The notes under the pieces were generated by a model. It did no database searches. It was not told the DNA's origin and saw nothing but the letters and a program-made list of their open reading frames with translations. Shown here piece after piece: positions 55,738-64,000 of a stretch of 64,000 nucleotides of DNA (positions are counted from its first letter, which is position 1; every line of letters starts with the position of its first letter). The stretch lies in the NCBI GenBank assembly GCA_014155875.1, contig JACEFZ010002092.1, positions 620,001-684,000 on the forward strand, given 5' to 3'. The translations under genes were made by a program, and so were the position numbers. This DNA comes from Cepaea nemoralis. Taxonomy: Eukaryota; Mollusca; Gastropoda; Stylommatophora; Helicidae.

Positions 55738-56711
55738 CAGTGTTTCCCAACGTGGGGCCCTCGCCCCACAGGGGGGCAATTCGATTGTTAAGGGGGGCAA
55801 TTCGAAAATGGAAGAAATCGGCTGGATATAACAAAACGGGGAGACTTCAGACTGAAGTTAACTAAATTGGAACCTGACATAAAATCTCTTTGCAGCAAGC
55901 ATCAAGCGCAAGGATCTCACTAAATTTAAATAATAAATAATTACTAATAATTAAAATAATATAGAACAATCTTTCATTAAAATTATTGTGTACTTGAATT
56001 GCAGTTCTCCATTATCTTCTTCTTCAGCATTCCGAGCCATTGAGGTTCTTTGCTGCAGATACAAGCCATCTCCATACGTCTTTCTGGTTGATCTTCTCTT
56101 GCCAGTCGTTTGAGCTGATTCCAAGTGCTTGTAGGTCTGTATGTATATTATCTCTCCACCGTCTTCTTGGTCTACCTCGGGGTCTATGGTCATTTATTTC
56201 TTGAGTGTTAGCGAGTTTTGTTTCCCTATTATCTTCCATTCTTTCTATATGCCCCAGCCATTGCAGTCTATTAGCCTTCATGATACCAGTGATTAGCGGG
56301 GACTTACACAGATCATAAATGTCTTTGTTGCTTCTTCTTTTCCCTCTCTACTTTGTGTATCCCCAATGGGCCCAAAGATGCGTTTTAAGACTTTGTTCTC
56401 AAAGATTTGTAACAAGGCTTCGTCTCCTTTAGATGTACTCCAGACTTCAGAGCCATACAGCACAACTGGTCTAATCAGTGTTTTGTATATTGTAGTTCTC
56501 CATTATATGTTTTGAAAATTTACTTACTGTGTTTGCTCGATAATTTCCTAGTGATTTCTTCCTAAAACTTATCATTCAAGTTACCTTAGTGAACATTTCA
56601 ATTTTTGAATATTACAAATAATGTGTATGTTGGGTGGGGGAGGGGGGGGGGGAATAAGTATTTTAGAAAGGCTTGGGTGGGGCATAGCACAAAAAAGGTT
56701 GGGAAACACTG
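55738..56711. mobile_element. hAT-3 element (non-autonomous), interrupted by LINE-D
   Basis: The termini cagtgtttcccaac and gttgggaaacactg are exact inverse copies. An exact 8-bp target duplication, gtctagtg, lies at 55730-55737 and 56712-56719. No transposase frame is visible. Without the LINE-D insert it would be about 480 bp. Confidence 0.93.
56016..56493 (-). mobile_element. LINE-D 3' copy nested in hAT-3
   Basis: A 13-bp target duplication, agttctccattat, lies at 56003-56015 and 56494-56506. Minus-strand frame: MKANRLQWLGHIERMEDNRE, RPRGRPRRRWRDN, SNDWQEKINQKD, AAKNLNGSEC. The tail is (AAG)n at its left end. It is the youngest layer of this nest. Confidence 0.93.
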
Positions 56712-56719
56712 GTCTAGTG

Positions 56720-59385
56720 CTTCACTGATTTCTGAGAGGCATGGTTCGTTAACCAGGGCATGCATGGTGGACTGTTGATCGATGGCTTCCAGAGCTTCTT
56801 TTCCGACAGTGTTCTCCACTGAGTATAGCTCTGAGTAGTGTTCTACCCAGCGATGCATTTGTTTCGCTCGGTCGCTCGCTCGCTTGCTTGTGTTCGTTGG
56901 CTTGAGCTCCAACGCGAAGTCCTGTATGTCGGATGAAGGCATCCTGTTGTCCAACATCAGTGTGATGTCATACAGGACCTGAGGCTTGCGTGAGTATCCG
57001 TTGTCCCATTTCTGGTTTATTTGTGTGCAGACTGGTGGTTCCTCGCCGTACAGGCAGACACTCTCCGACTTCGGAGGTATCGGCGATCCTACTGACTTTA
57101 GCCAGGACCCCGAAGGGGCCTGTTGCCCAGGACAGCTCGACGAGTACGCGTCAATAGGTCTTGGCCAGTATATAACCTGGCCCTGGTGCCTTGGAAACAC
57201 CTCTGCGTCCCATTCGGTCTTTTATGATTACCCTCTCTGTTGATCGTAAAGGGGCCATCTTATTTTTTGATGGACCGACAGCTTGCTTGATGCCCTCGTA
57301 CATTCCTCTTATATTTCCAGTGTCTGCACAAGTTTGAATTTGAGCAGAGAGCTGTAGCGAGTACCTGTTCGCACATTTTCTTGCCAGTCTGTTGTACTCT
57401 TATTTCTGGCCGTTCGCAATGCCTGCAATGTTTTCTCTGAAGGTGATGTTTTATACACTGAGAGTGCATGTCTCTTTATCTCCAGGACTGGGAGCATCTC
57501 TTCAGAGTGTGCTTCAAACCAGTCGGTTGCTTCTTGCCAAATGTTGATAGTGCTGTATTGTAGATGGTGTCGCGAAAATGACTCCATCTCTCGGTGGCAG
57601 TTCCGTTTGTGGGGCCAGGCAAAGTCTCCGCTTGAGCCTGCATGAAATTGTTGACCTTCTCTTTATTTTGGGTGCCGCTGGTGTCAATGCATGGTCTTCC
57701 TTCTGTTCTACTTCTGTAGATTCTCTTGGGCTTTATCTTCACCTTGCTGGAGACGAGTGAATGGTCAGTGTCGCAGTCAGCACTATGATAGCTGCGAGTC
57801 AGCCGTACATTGTGGAGATTGCTGCGTTTGGTGAGCACCAGGTCGAGTTGGTGCCAGTTCTTTGATCTAGGGTGCCTCCATGACACTTTGTGTTGAAGTT
57901 TCGTGTCAAAGAAGGTGTTGGTCACGCACAGATTATGATGGCTGCAGAATTCCAAGACACTTTGTGGTGAAGTTTCGTGTCAAAGAAGGTGTTGGTCACG
58001 CACAGATTATGATGGCTGCAGAATTCCAAGAAACTTTGTCCATTGTCATTGATCTTCCCAACGCCAAACTGTCCTAGACATGAAGGCCAAGATTTGTAAT
58101 CGGAGCCAACCCTGGCATTGAAATCCCCCAGGATAAAGAGATGTTGTTTCTCTGGTGTTTCACTGACTTCTTTGCTAAGATCGTCATAAAACTTGTCTTT
58201 AGATTCTGATGCTGTAATTAGTGTTGGGGCGTAACGCTTATAATACTAACTGGGCCTGCCTCTGTCTGGAGTTGGAGCTTCGGTATTCTTTCAGTGCCAT
58301 CACTTGGTGGTGTGATGGACTTAAGCAGTTTGTTTCTGATAGCGAAGCCAACTCCATGCTCCCTGGTCTCTCCGCACGGCTTGCCATGCCAGTAGAAAGT
58401 GAAGTCTCTCTCCTTGATGTTTCCAGATTCTTGGAGTCTGGTCTCTTGCAGGGCAACAATTTCTATCCCCATTCTGAGTAGTTCGTTGTTTATCACTGCA
58501 GTTTTGCGGGCATCCACAATCTCGTTTAGATCGTCTGAGATGCCAGGGGTCATGGTTCTTACGTTCCATGTTCCCAGCCGTAGGGCCGGTTGTTGTTTTT
58601 TTTTCTTCTTGTTACTAGGTGTATAGATTGCGGTCCATGTGTCAGGATTTTCCCCCTAAGCTCCACACACCCTCAGGAGCAGATGAACCGTGGCGAGACA
58701 ACACCTTATTGACTGGGGGATGCCCAGCTTAGGCGGGCGGTAGCTGTCTAGTGAGATACGATGATCTCTCCCACCGTCGGAAGTAGACCCTGGCGCCTTG
58801 CTCTACGCCAATCAAGCATTAAGACTTATAACCGGTAAATGCTGCTTCCCGTGTTGTTTTACCTCTTTACGCCAAGCTGAAGTGACCTCTTCAGGACACA
58901 AGCCTGGGCAATGGAAGCAAGTTCCCCGTCTCCACGTCGCCAATGTTGACCAAGGGAAGGGCAGTAGCCAATGCAACTTTGCATCGGTGCCATCGCAGGA
59001 GTTGCCAGAACTATGTTGTTTACAACATGGAACTGCCTTAGGGACTCTGTCTCCGGATTTGTCCTTAGGGTTTACTCCCGAAGCCTTTCCCATATGGGTA
59101 TACCCGCAAGGCAGCGGGGGGTTTGAGATTTAGAGTTCCCTCTTTTAGAAGAGATACCAACCAAGGCTGACGAGCCTCCTCTGTCCGGGAATCAATAAGG
59201 AGGGAAGTCTACCATTCTTCCTTCCTGGCAGTAACCATACTGATCGGATGACCGTAGCCATTGTCTCTATTGAGAGATCCTCTGCCCACCGTCACTGACT
59301 TGAAAGCATATCCAACAATTATATGTCGGCTGCTCCCAAGTCCAATCCACCACCTGCTCCCATGGCTTCACGTTACCCTGTTGGG
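56720..59385 (-). mobile_element. LINE-A, 5' segment (5' UTR, endonuclease, linker)
   Basis: The 5' UTR spans roughly 59385-58590 and ends at a G run. The endonuclease starts LGTWNVRTMTPGISDDLNEI at about 58590 and shows EIVALQETRL (Glu). After a break, FFDTKLQHKVSWRHPRSKNW, QLDLVLTKRSNLHN and SADCDTDHSLV complete it (57955-57476). A linker with KRHALSVYKTSPSEKTLQAL follows to 57309. A 74-bp tandem duplication at 57882-58029 damages the endonuclease. The whole LINE-A would be about 4.5 kb without its three insertions. Confidence 0.82.
57882..58029. repeat. 74-bp tandem duplication within the LINE-A endonuclease
   Basis: gaagtttcgtgtcaaagaag recurs at 57895 and 57969, followed by the same gtgttggtcacgcacagatt stretch. 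Confidence 0.9.
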
Positions 59386-59821
59386 GGGGGGGGGGGTCTA
59401 ACAGTGCGAGAAGACTCAAAAGCAACTGCATGTAGGAAGTCAAGCCAACGATGACTAAAAATGACTCAGTTTATTGGGAGAATCTTCAGTGATATCAAAA
59501 TGCATACAGCGACTATAAAAGTAGATACATCTTGCTGGCTTGGCGGCTGAGTCGTAACTAATCCCCTGTTTACCTCTACGTCAGCACGTGAGCGTCCTTA
59601 ACTACCTAGCTACGGTGCTCACGCGTGCATCAGCTATTTATTTATTTCCCCATGCACGCCGTGCCACCTAACTAAACCCCGTATAACAGCCTACTCTGTT
59701 ATAGGGGGGGGGGGGGGGGCTAAACGGGTACTCCACCTTACCCAAGGGTGTCCCGTAGGCTAGCGGGGGGAAGGAGGCACCTTACTTCTCCTTTAATAGG
59801 GGTACCCCTACCCCGCTACCC
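59386..59821. other. Spacer with G runs
   Basis: No coding content. Poly-G runs at about 59380-59394 and 59703-59720 bracket a 310-bp block. Confidence 0.45.
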
Positions 59822-59877
59822 AGCTAACTAACTAGCTAACTAACTAACTAACTAACTAACTAACCAACCAACCAACC

Positions 59878-59951
<74 letters not shown>

Positions 59952-59952
59952 T
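59822..59952. repeat. (CTAA)n/(CCAA)n microsatellite
   Basis: About 30 tetramer units, mostly CTAA with a short CCAA block in the middle. The composition matches 48190-48293, so it may mark another LINE tail. Confidence 0.9.
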
Positions 59953-60093
59953 TAACAAATTGCTTTTTAGTAATTACAATAAAATATATCCCATATTCTA
60001 GATACATTGCATCACTGGTTGTCTTTATTTGTCTCTTCGACTTAAAAAGCAATTTCGTTCCCTCTCTTTACCCTCCCCCTTCCCCCTCTCTCT

Positions 60094-60146
60094 CTGTGTG
60101 CGTGCGTGCGTGCGCGCGCGCGTGTATGTGTGTGTGTGTGTGTGTA
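60094..60146. repeat. Alternating purine-pyrimidine tract (GC then GT)
   Basis: tgcgtgcgtgcgtgcgcgcg runs directly into (GT)n. Such tracts can adopt Z-DNA. No gene association is visible. Confidence 0.85.
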
Positions 60147-60726
60147 ATAAAAGTAATAGAAGTTGTGGGGCTGGTCTGGTTCGCTAGATCAGTTCCGCGT
60201 CTAGCGTTCGTTGTCTCGGATGGCTGCGTGAGGTGCACCAAAATGGGATCTTCCCAGCCAACGTAAGTTAGCGAGGCAGGCGTTTCAAGAATGTAACCGC
60301 ATCGTGCAGCCAGGGTCGTGGTTTGAGCGGGCAAAAGAGCAAAATTTGTACGACCGTTCGACAAAGTCTCGATAAGCGCCCACTCTCTCTCGATGAGTAG
60401 TGGGCCTGCAGTCAGTAAGCTGGTATAGCTTTTTTTTTTCGGTCAGTCCTGCCGGCGTAGCTTGAAAGCTCGTCGGTAGGCGTCCAGTGGTTTTGCATGT
60501 ATCACCTTGTACCGGGAGGGCGCGCTTTAGCGATGCTACTCTTGGCTTGCGTGTGCGTGAACGTCTGTCCTGTCAGTCGCCATGTGCACTTGTGCGCTGG
60601 TGAGGCTCAACCGTAAATCGGGAGATCTGTTCGCAACCTAGACGAGCAATATCTTCTGTGGGCAGCTTCTCGCCTCATATGTGTGTGGTCTGTTCTGGCG
60701 GTCAGTCCGTCTTCGGCGAAGGAAAT

Positions 60727-60876
60727 CTTGTTGATCCTATCAGTAATCATACGCTCATTGCTTGTCGCTACGCTTGTCTTAAAACTGAAAATTAAAGGAA
60801 TTGACGGAAGGGCCGTTTGCACGAGGCTCTCGAGAGCCAATATATACAGGGATAACTGGCCGTGGCAGCCTAACGT
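60727..60876 (+). pseudogene. Mosaic of 18S and 28S rRNA patches
   Basis: Three pieces resemble universally conserved rRNA. cttgttgatcctatcagta and tcatac at 60727 match the first bases of 18S (ctggttgatcctgccagtag). ctgaaaattaaaggaattga, continuing cggaagggc, at 60785-60813 matches the 18S core near nucleotide 1130. acagggataactggc with gtggcagcc at 60846-60870 matches 28S near its peptidyl-transferase region. They are compressed into 150 bp in 5'-to-3' rRNA order, with the intervening kilobases missing. This is an rRNA pseudogene or rRNA-derived repeat, not a functional gene. Confidence 0.65.
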
Positions 60877-61075
60877 CCACTGCATCTGTGTCCGTCTTCC
60901 AGTCGTCTTGCCATGCTCGCCACTGGAGCCAGACGGACACAGACGAGGGAGCGGGGACGACGGAGTTGCGCGACCACTTCCTCGCTATATAAAACCAAAG
61001 CGCAAGTCATTCGTTCCTCATCAAAAGATGTAGTGTAATGAATGGTCCTCGTCATTCATGATGGACGAACATCGC
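60877..61075 (+). mobile_element. Shared repeat segment, probable LINE 3' end
   Basis: The segment gtccactgcat.tgt.tccgtc, tcgtcttgcca, ccactgga and gcgcaagtcattc is shared with 62420-62570. The end resembles 17230-17265. Family assignment to LINE-K is inferred. Confidence 0.45.
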
Positions 61076-61528
61076 AATAGAAGTAATTACATTGTTCTCT
61101 GACTTCTCACAATCAGACGACTCTAATAATTGTCTTGTCTTTGTGTGAATAATAAGTCTGTTTTATTTTTATTTGCGCATTCTCTAGTTTGAGCTTAAGC
61201 GTAGTCCATATACGTGCTACTACAACTAATGGTAGCTGCTAAAATAAATATTTAAAAAAACGTTGAATATTCCCTAGTCCTGGATGAGTGGGATACGCAA
61301 AAACTGTTACAGTTGGAACTTGATGATAGTACGTTCTTCAGCGAGCGAATTGTGTCAGATTAGAATCCGGGTTGTTTATTGTTCTCAGTGTTTCTGCTGT
61401 CTAAAGTATTTTCTGAGATCTATTTTTTTCTCCTTGTCTGTAACGAATGCCAAATAAAAACAACTTGTTTATCCTACGAGTGTGCTGGTATTTATAGTGT
61501 ATATTTTGATATAGTGTAGCAAAGAATG
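61076..61528. other. No feature recognised
   Basis: AT-rich sequence. Nothing supportable. Confidence 0.4.
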
Positions 61529-61529
61529 T

Positions 61530-61626
61530 TTTCCATTTTGTAAAAGGCCACCTTTTCCATAGCGAGTCTTGTTATAATCCCCGATGGGAGGTGCCTTGAA
61601 GAGATAACAAGAATCGATATGGCAAA
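61530..61626. mobile_element. LINE-E foldback scrap
   Basis: cttttccatagcgagtcttg and, inverted, caagaatcgatatggcaaag are both from the same LINE-E region (compare 990-1050 and 32530-32575), joined head to head. Confidence 0.55.
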
Positions 61627-61627
61627 G

Positions 61628-62095
61628 ATAGTCCTTCTCATCTCATCTCATCTCATCATGTTCCTCTTGTACCTTGCGGTGTCGAGGTGAAGTATAAACA
61701 GCGGGAGAGTGCCCGCTTATGGGCTTCATGTATCGACATTCCCATGGACTCTGTTATTCCACCCGTCCATCGTTTACGTGGTCGGCCTCTTCCTCTGCTT
61801 CCATTTGGTCTGTACATCATTGCTTGTTATGGTATACTGTTAGTTGGTAACATACTTCTATGGTCAAACCATTTGACTTGCTGCCTTCTAATAAAATCTA
61901 GCGCTGCTATAACCCACAAATTAGTCCTGATTTCTTCATTTCTGATCTTATATCTTCTTGATACATTGAGTATTCTTCTCAGGAATCTCATTTTGTTGTT
62001 GTGATTTTTCTTTTCTCTTTTTCTGTCATTGTCCAGGTTTGGCATTGGTGCATAGAGTTGATAGGAAGATTGTGTTGAATATGTGATAAAAAATG
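61628..62095 (-). mobile_element. LINE-F 3' copy 2
   Basis: Minus-strand RFLRRILNVSRRYKIRNEEI and VIAALDFIRRQQVKWFDH align with 5640-6000. The (ATGAG)n tail is clear at 61636-61655. Broken frames. Confidence 0.78.
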
Positions 62096-62384
62096 ACATT
62101 TGTTTTGCGAGTAGGAATGCATCTCATCTGCATGAATTTGCTGACTACAAGACTTGGGTATAGCATATTCTCATCATTCATAAGGTTCTCAGCATTCTAC
62201 GAAGATATCACATCATCACGGCCTCCACTACCTGTTTAACCTTGCACTCAATGTCCACTATTCACAGACATACAGTATTATGGCAATCTGTAACTTTCAA
62301 ACCGTTTTCTGACTTTCATTAACAGGGATCTGTTCCACGTGTTATTCTTTATCAACGGGCAAGACGGCGTTTACCTGCAAAGCG
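62096..62384. other. No feature recognised
   Basis: No motif-bearing frame or repeat recognised. Confidence 0.35.
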
Positions 62385-62600
62385 TTGTGGAACGTAATGA
62401 GCACGGCAAGGCACGTAGAGCGCCCTGGTCATCCACTGCACCTGTATTCGTCTCCAATCGTCTCGACTTGTCTTGCCACTGGACTCAGATGGACTCAGGC
62501 GAGAGAGTGAGGTCGACGAATTGCGCAACTCTTCCTCACTTTAATCCAAGTCATCGCGCAAGTCATTCTTCATCCAACGTCACATATCACCTTCAAGCCC
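62385..62600 (+). repeat. Dispersed repeat shared with 60877-61040
   Basis: About 150 bp are shared as described for that entry. It lies directly before the LINE-K 5' region. Confidence 0.5.
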
Positions 62601-62939
62601 TGTGGCGATGGGCGAGCGGCAAAGCGGCAGGCGTGGGTACGCTGGCAGCCGTAGTCGCAGACCTGCACACAGGCGGCTCAGGCCATATGGTCGTCTTCTA
62701 CTGACCGGAGCAGCAGTGGGATTCGGCAGCCCCCTGAGCGACTGAGCAGCCCTCTATAGGAACACACTGCTCACCTCCATAGCATGAGGAAGGGGCTAGA
62801 AAAGGTGCCCTAAACATTGTCTGCTTCATCACTACCTAACCAGCTAGCCGCGGTTGGTGGGTACCCTAAACTGCGGTCGACATACAAAGAAAGATAAAAC
62901 AAGCAAAGCTAAAAGAGTAAACCATATTCCCTTAACAAT
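62600..62939 (+). mobile_element. LINE-K 5' UTR
   Basis: GC-rich lead-in before the endonuclease start (TWNVRTLLD at about 62944). There is no long frame. The start point is not fixed by a target duplication because the 3' end is outside the window. Confidence 0.45.
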
Positions 62940-62977
62940 TGGAACTTGGAATGTACGCACCCTACTTGACCGCCAGA

Positions 62978-64000
62978 ATTCTTCTCAATCGCCTCACAGC
63001 CCATCTCGATCAAGGTCTTCTTCCTGAGAGTCAATGTGGCTTCAGAAAAGAACGTGGAACTGTTGACATGATTTTCGCTGCAAGGCAGCTGCAAGAGAAA
63101 TGTCAGGAACAGAACTGCGAAATGTTCTCCACTTTCATTGACCTTACCAAGGCTTTTGATACAGTCAGCAGAGAAGGACTGTGGAAGATTATGGCAAAAT
63201 ATGGTTGTCCACGAAAGTTTGTCCAAATAGTGCGGCTATTTCATGACGGCATGCAGGCAAGAGTACAGGAAAATGGTGAGCTGTCTGAACCCTTTCCTGT
63301 CACCAATGGAGTGAAGCAAGGATGTGTCCTGGCACCAACACTGTTCAGCCTCATGTTTTCAGCCATGTTGATGAATGCCTTCGAGAACGACGACATTGGA
63401 ATAGACATCAACTACCGTATGGATGGAAAGTTATTCAATCTCAGAAGGCTGAAAGCTAAAACCAAAATTAACAGTGGCACCGTCAGAGAGCTCCTGTTTG
63501 CTGATGATTGCGCTCTATACGCCAACTCAGAGGCGGACATGCAACATAATGTTTCAGCTTTCTCACATGCCTGTGCCAACTTTGGGCTCAATATCAACTT
63601 GGAGAAGACTGTAGTTATGTACCAGCCAGCTCCAGGGAATAATCACACTGTGCCGAATATCAAAGTGAATGATCATAGACTAAGTGTTGTGGACAAATTT
63701 ACCTATCTTGGCAGCACCGTGTCACAAGCTGCCACAATCGATGACGAAGTGAATGCAAGAATCTCCAAGGCCAGTGCAGCCTTTGGCAGACTGTACAAGA
63801 ATGTATGGGACAGAACTGGAATAAGCCTGCAAACAAAGCTAAAAGTCTACAAAGCAGTTGTATTATCCACACTGCTATATGCTTGTGAAACCTGGACTGT
63901 TTATCAGCGACACGCTAGGAAATTAAACCACTTCCACACAGTCTGCCTAAGGAAGCTACTGAAGATTAAATGGCAAGACAAGATTCCAGACACTGAAGTC
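62978..64000 (+). CDS. LINE-K reverse transcriptase, open to the window end
   Basis: The frame is open from 62978 to the edge, about 341 codons. It shows LPESQCGFRKERGTVDMIF, FIDLTKAFDTVSREGL (first Asp), TNGVKQGCVLAPTLFSLMFS, the catalytic ELLFADDCALYANSEAD at about 63490-63540, FTYLGSTVSQ, KVYKAVVLSTLLYACETW and LRKLLKIKWQDKIPD. It belongs to the same clade as LINE-A but a different family. Just upstream in another frame are the first residues of the endonuclease (GTWNVRTLLDRQ), so the whole endonuclease and early RT are deleted at about 62975. No start codon is implied. All RT residues seen look intact. Confidence 0.85.
   Translation, partial: MLLNRLTAHLDQGLLPESQCGFRKERGTVDMIFAARQLQEKCQEQNCEMFSTFIDLTKAFDTVSREGLWKIMAKYGCPRKFVQIVRLFHDGMQARVQENGELSEPFPVTNGVKQGCVLAPTLFSLMFSAMLMNAFENDDIGIDINYRMDGKLFNLRRLKAKTKINSGTVRELLFADDCALYANSEADMQHNVSAFSHACANFGLNINLEKTVVMYQPAPGNNHTVPNIKVNDHRLSVVDKFTYLGSTVSQAATIDDEVNARISKASAAFGRLYKNVWDRTGISLQTKLKVYKAVVLSTLLYACETWTVYQRHARKLNHFHTVCLRKLLKIKWQDKIPDTEV

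Noticed and set aside
58312..58583. Host craniofacial-development-type gene
   Set aside because: Databases often mislabel this endonuclease type; here it is the LINE-A endonuclease N-terminus in element context.
59822..59952. Telomeric repeat
   Set aside because: Unit is CTAA/CCAA, four bases, not the arthropod CCTAA or vertebrate CCCTAA repeat.

Overview
This is a eukaryotic, almost certainly metazoan, window that is dominated by transposable elements. It holds one spliced host gene and no operon-like gene layout. The SR-protein gene, mariner and hAT elements, tRNA-derived SINEs and many non-LTR retrotransposons (LINEs) fit a large arthropod genome best. That assignment is an inference, and I cannot name the species. 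Family names below (LINE-A to LINE-K, SINE-1 to SINE-4, hAT-1 to hAT-3) are local labels, not database names.

Host gene. A serine/arginine-rich splicing-factor gene lies on the minus strand. It has three coding exons (37414-37095, 29613-29461, 20860-19855) whose splice sites and phases agree exactly. It encodes about 492 residues: an N-terminal RS segment, an RRM, a CCHC zinc knuckle and a long C-terminal RS domain. Intron 1 (7.5 kb) carries a 70-bp tandem array that repeatedly copies the 3' splice site and first codons of exon 2. Intron 2 (8.6 kb) carries a 3.7-kb near-perfect tandem duplication. A CpG-bearing block at 42.85-42.97 kb might be the promoter of this gene.

Layout. 1-5.6 kb: broken LINE-C with SINE-1 and LINE-E inserted, then mariner remnants. 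5.6-8.4 kb: LINE-F interrupted by an internally deleted LINE-B copy. 8.5-10.3 kb: a 31-bp minisatellite with a hAT inserted in it. 10.5-12.4 kb: SINE-3 split by LINE-G. 12.4-19.8 kb: sparse sequence with SINE-2, LINE-H, LINE-D and hAT-1. 19.8-37.4 kb: the SR gene. 37.5-42.3 kb: LINE-E remnants, one expanded into a 30-bp minisatellite. 43-45.6 kb: LINE-D and LINE-G ends, hAT-1, hAT-2 and SINE-4. 45.8-48.2 kb: LINE-J. 48.3-59.4 kb: a nested tower in which LINE-A is interrupted by LINE-H, by a nearly intact 5-kb LINE-B, and by a hAT that itself contains LINE-D. 60-61 kb: a mosaic of 18S and 28S rRNA patches. 61.6-64 kb: LINE-F, then LINE-K running off the window end.

The strongest evidence is target-site duplications, which date insertions relative to each other, and splice-phase agreement. 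The most interesting signals are the decoy splice-acceptor array in the SR gene and a conserved LINE-B 5' end, shared by three copies, whose stems covary and whose strand order resembles the HDV ribozyme fold.
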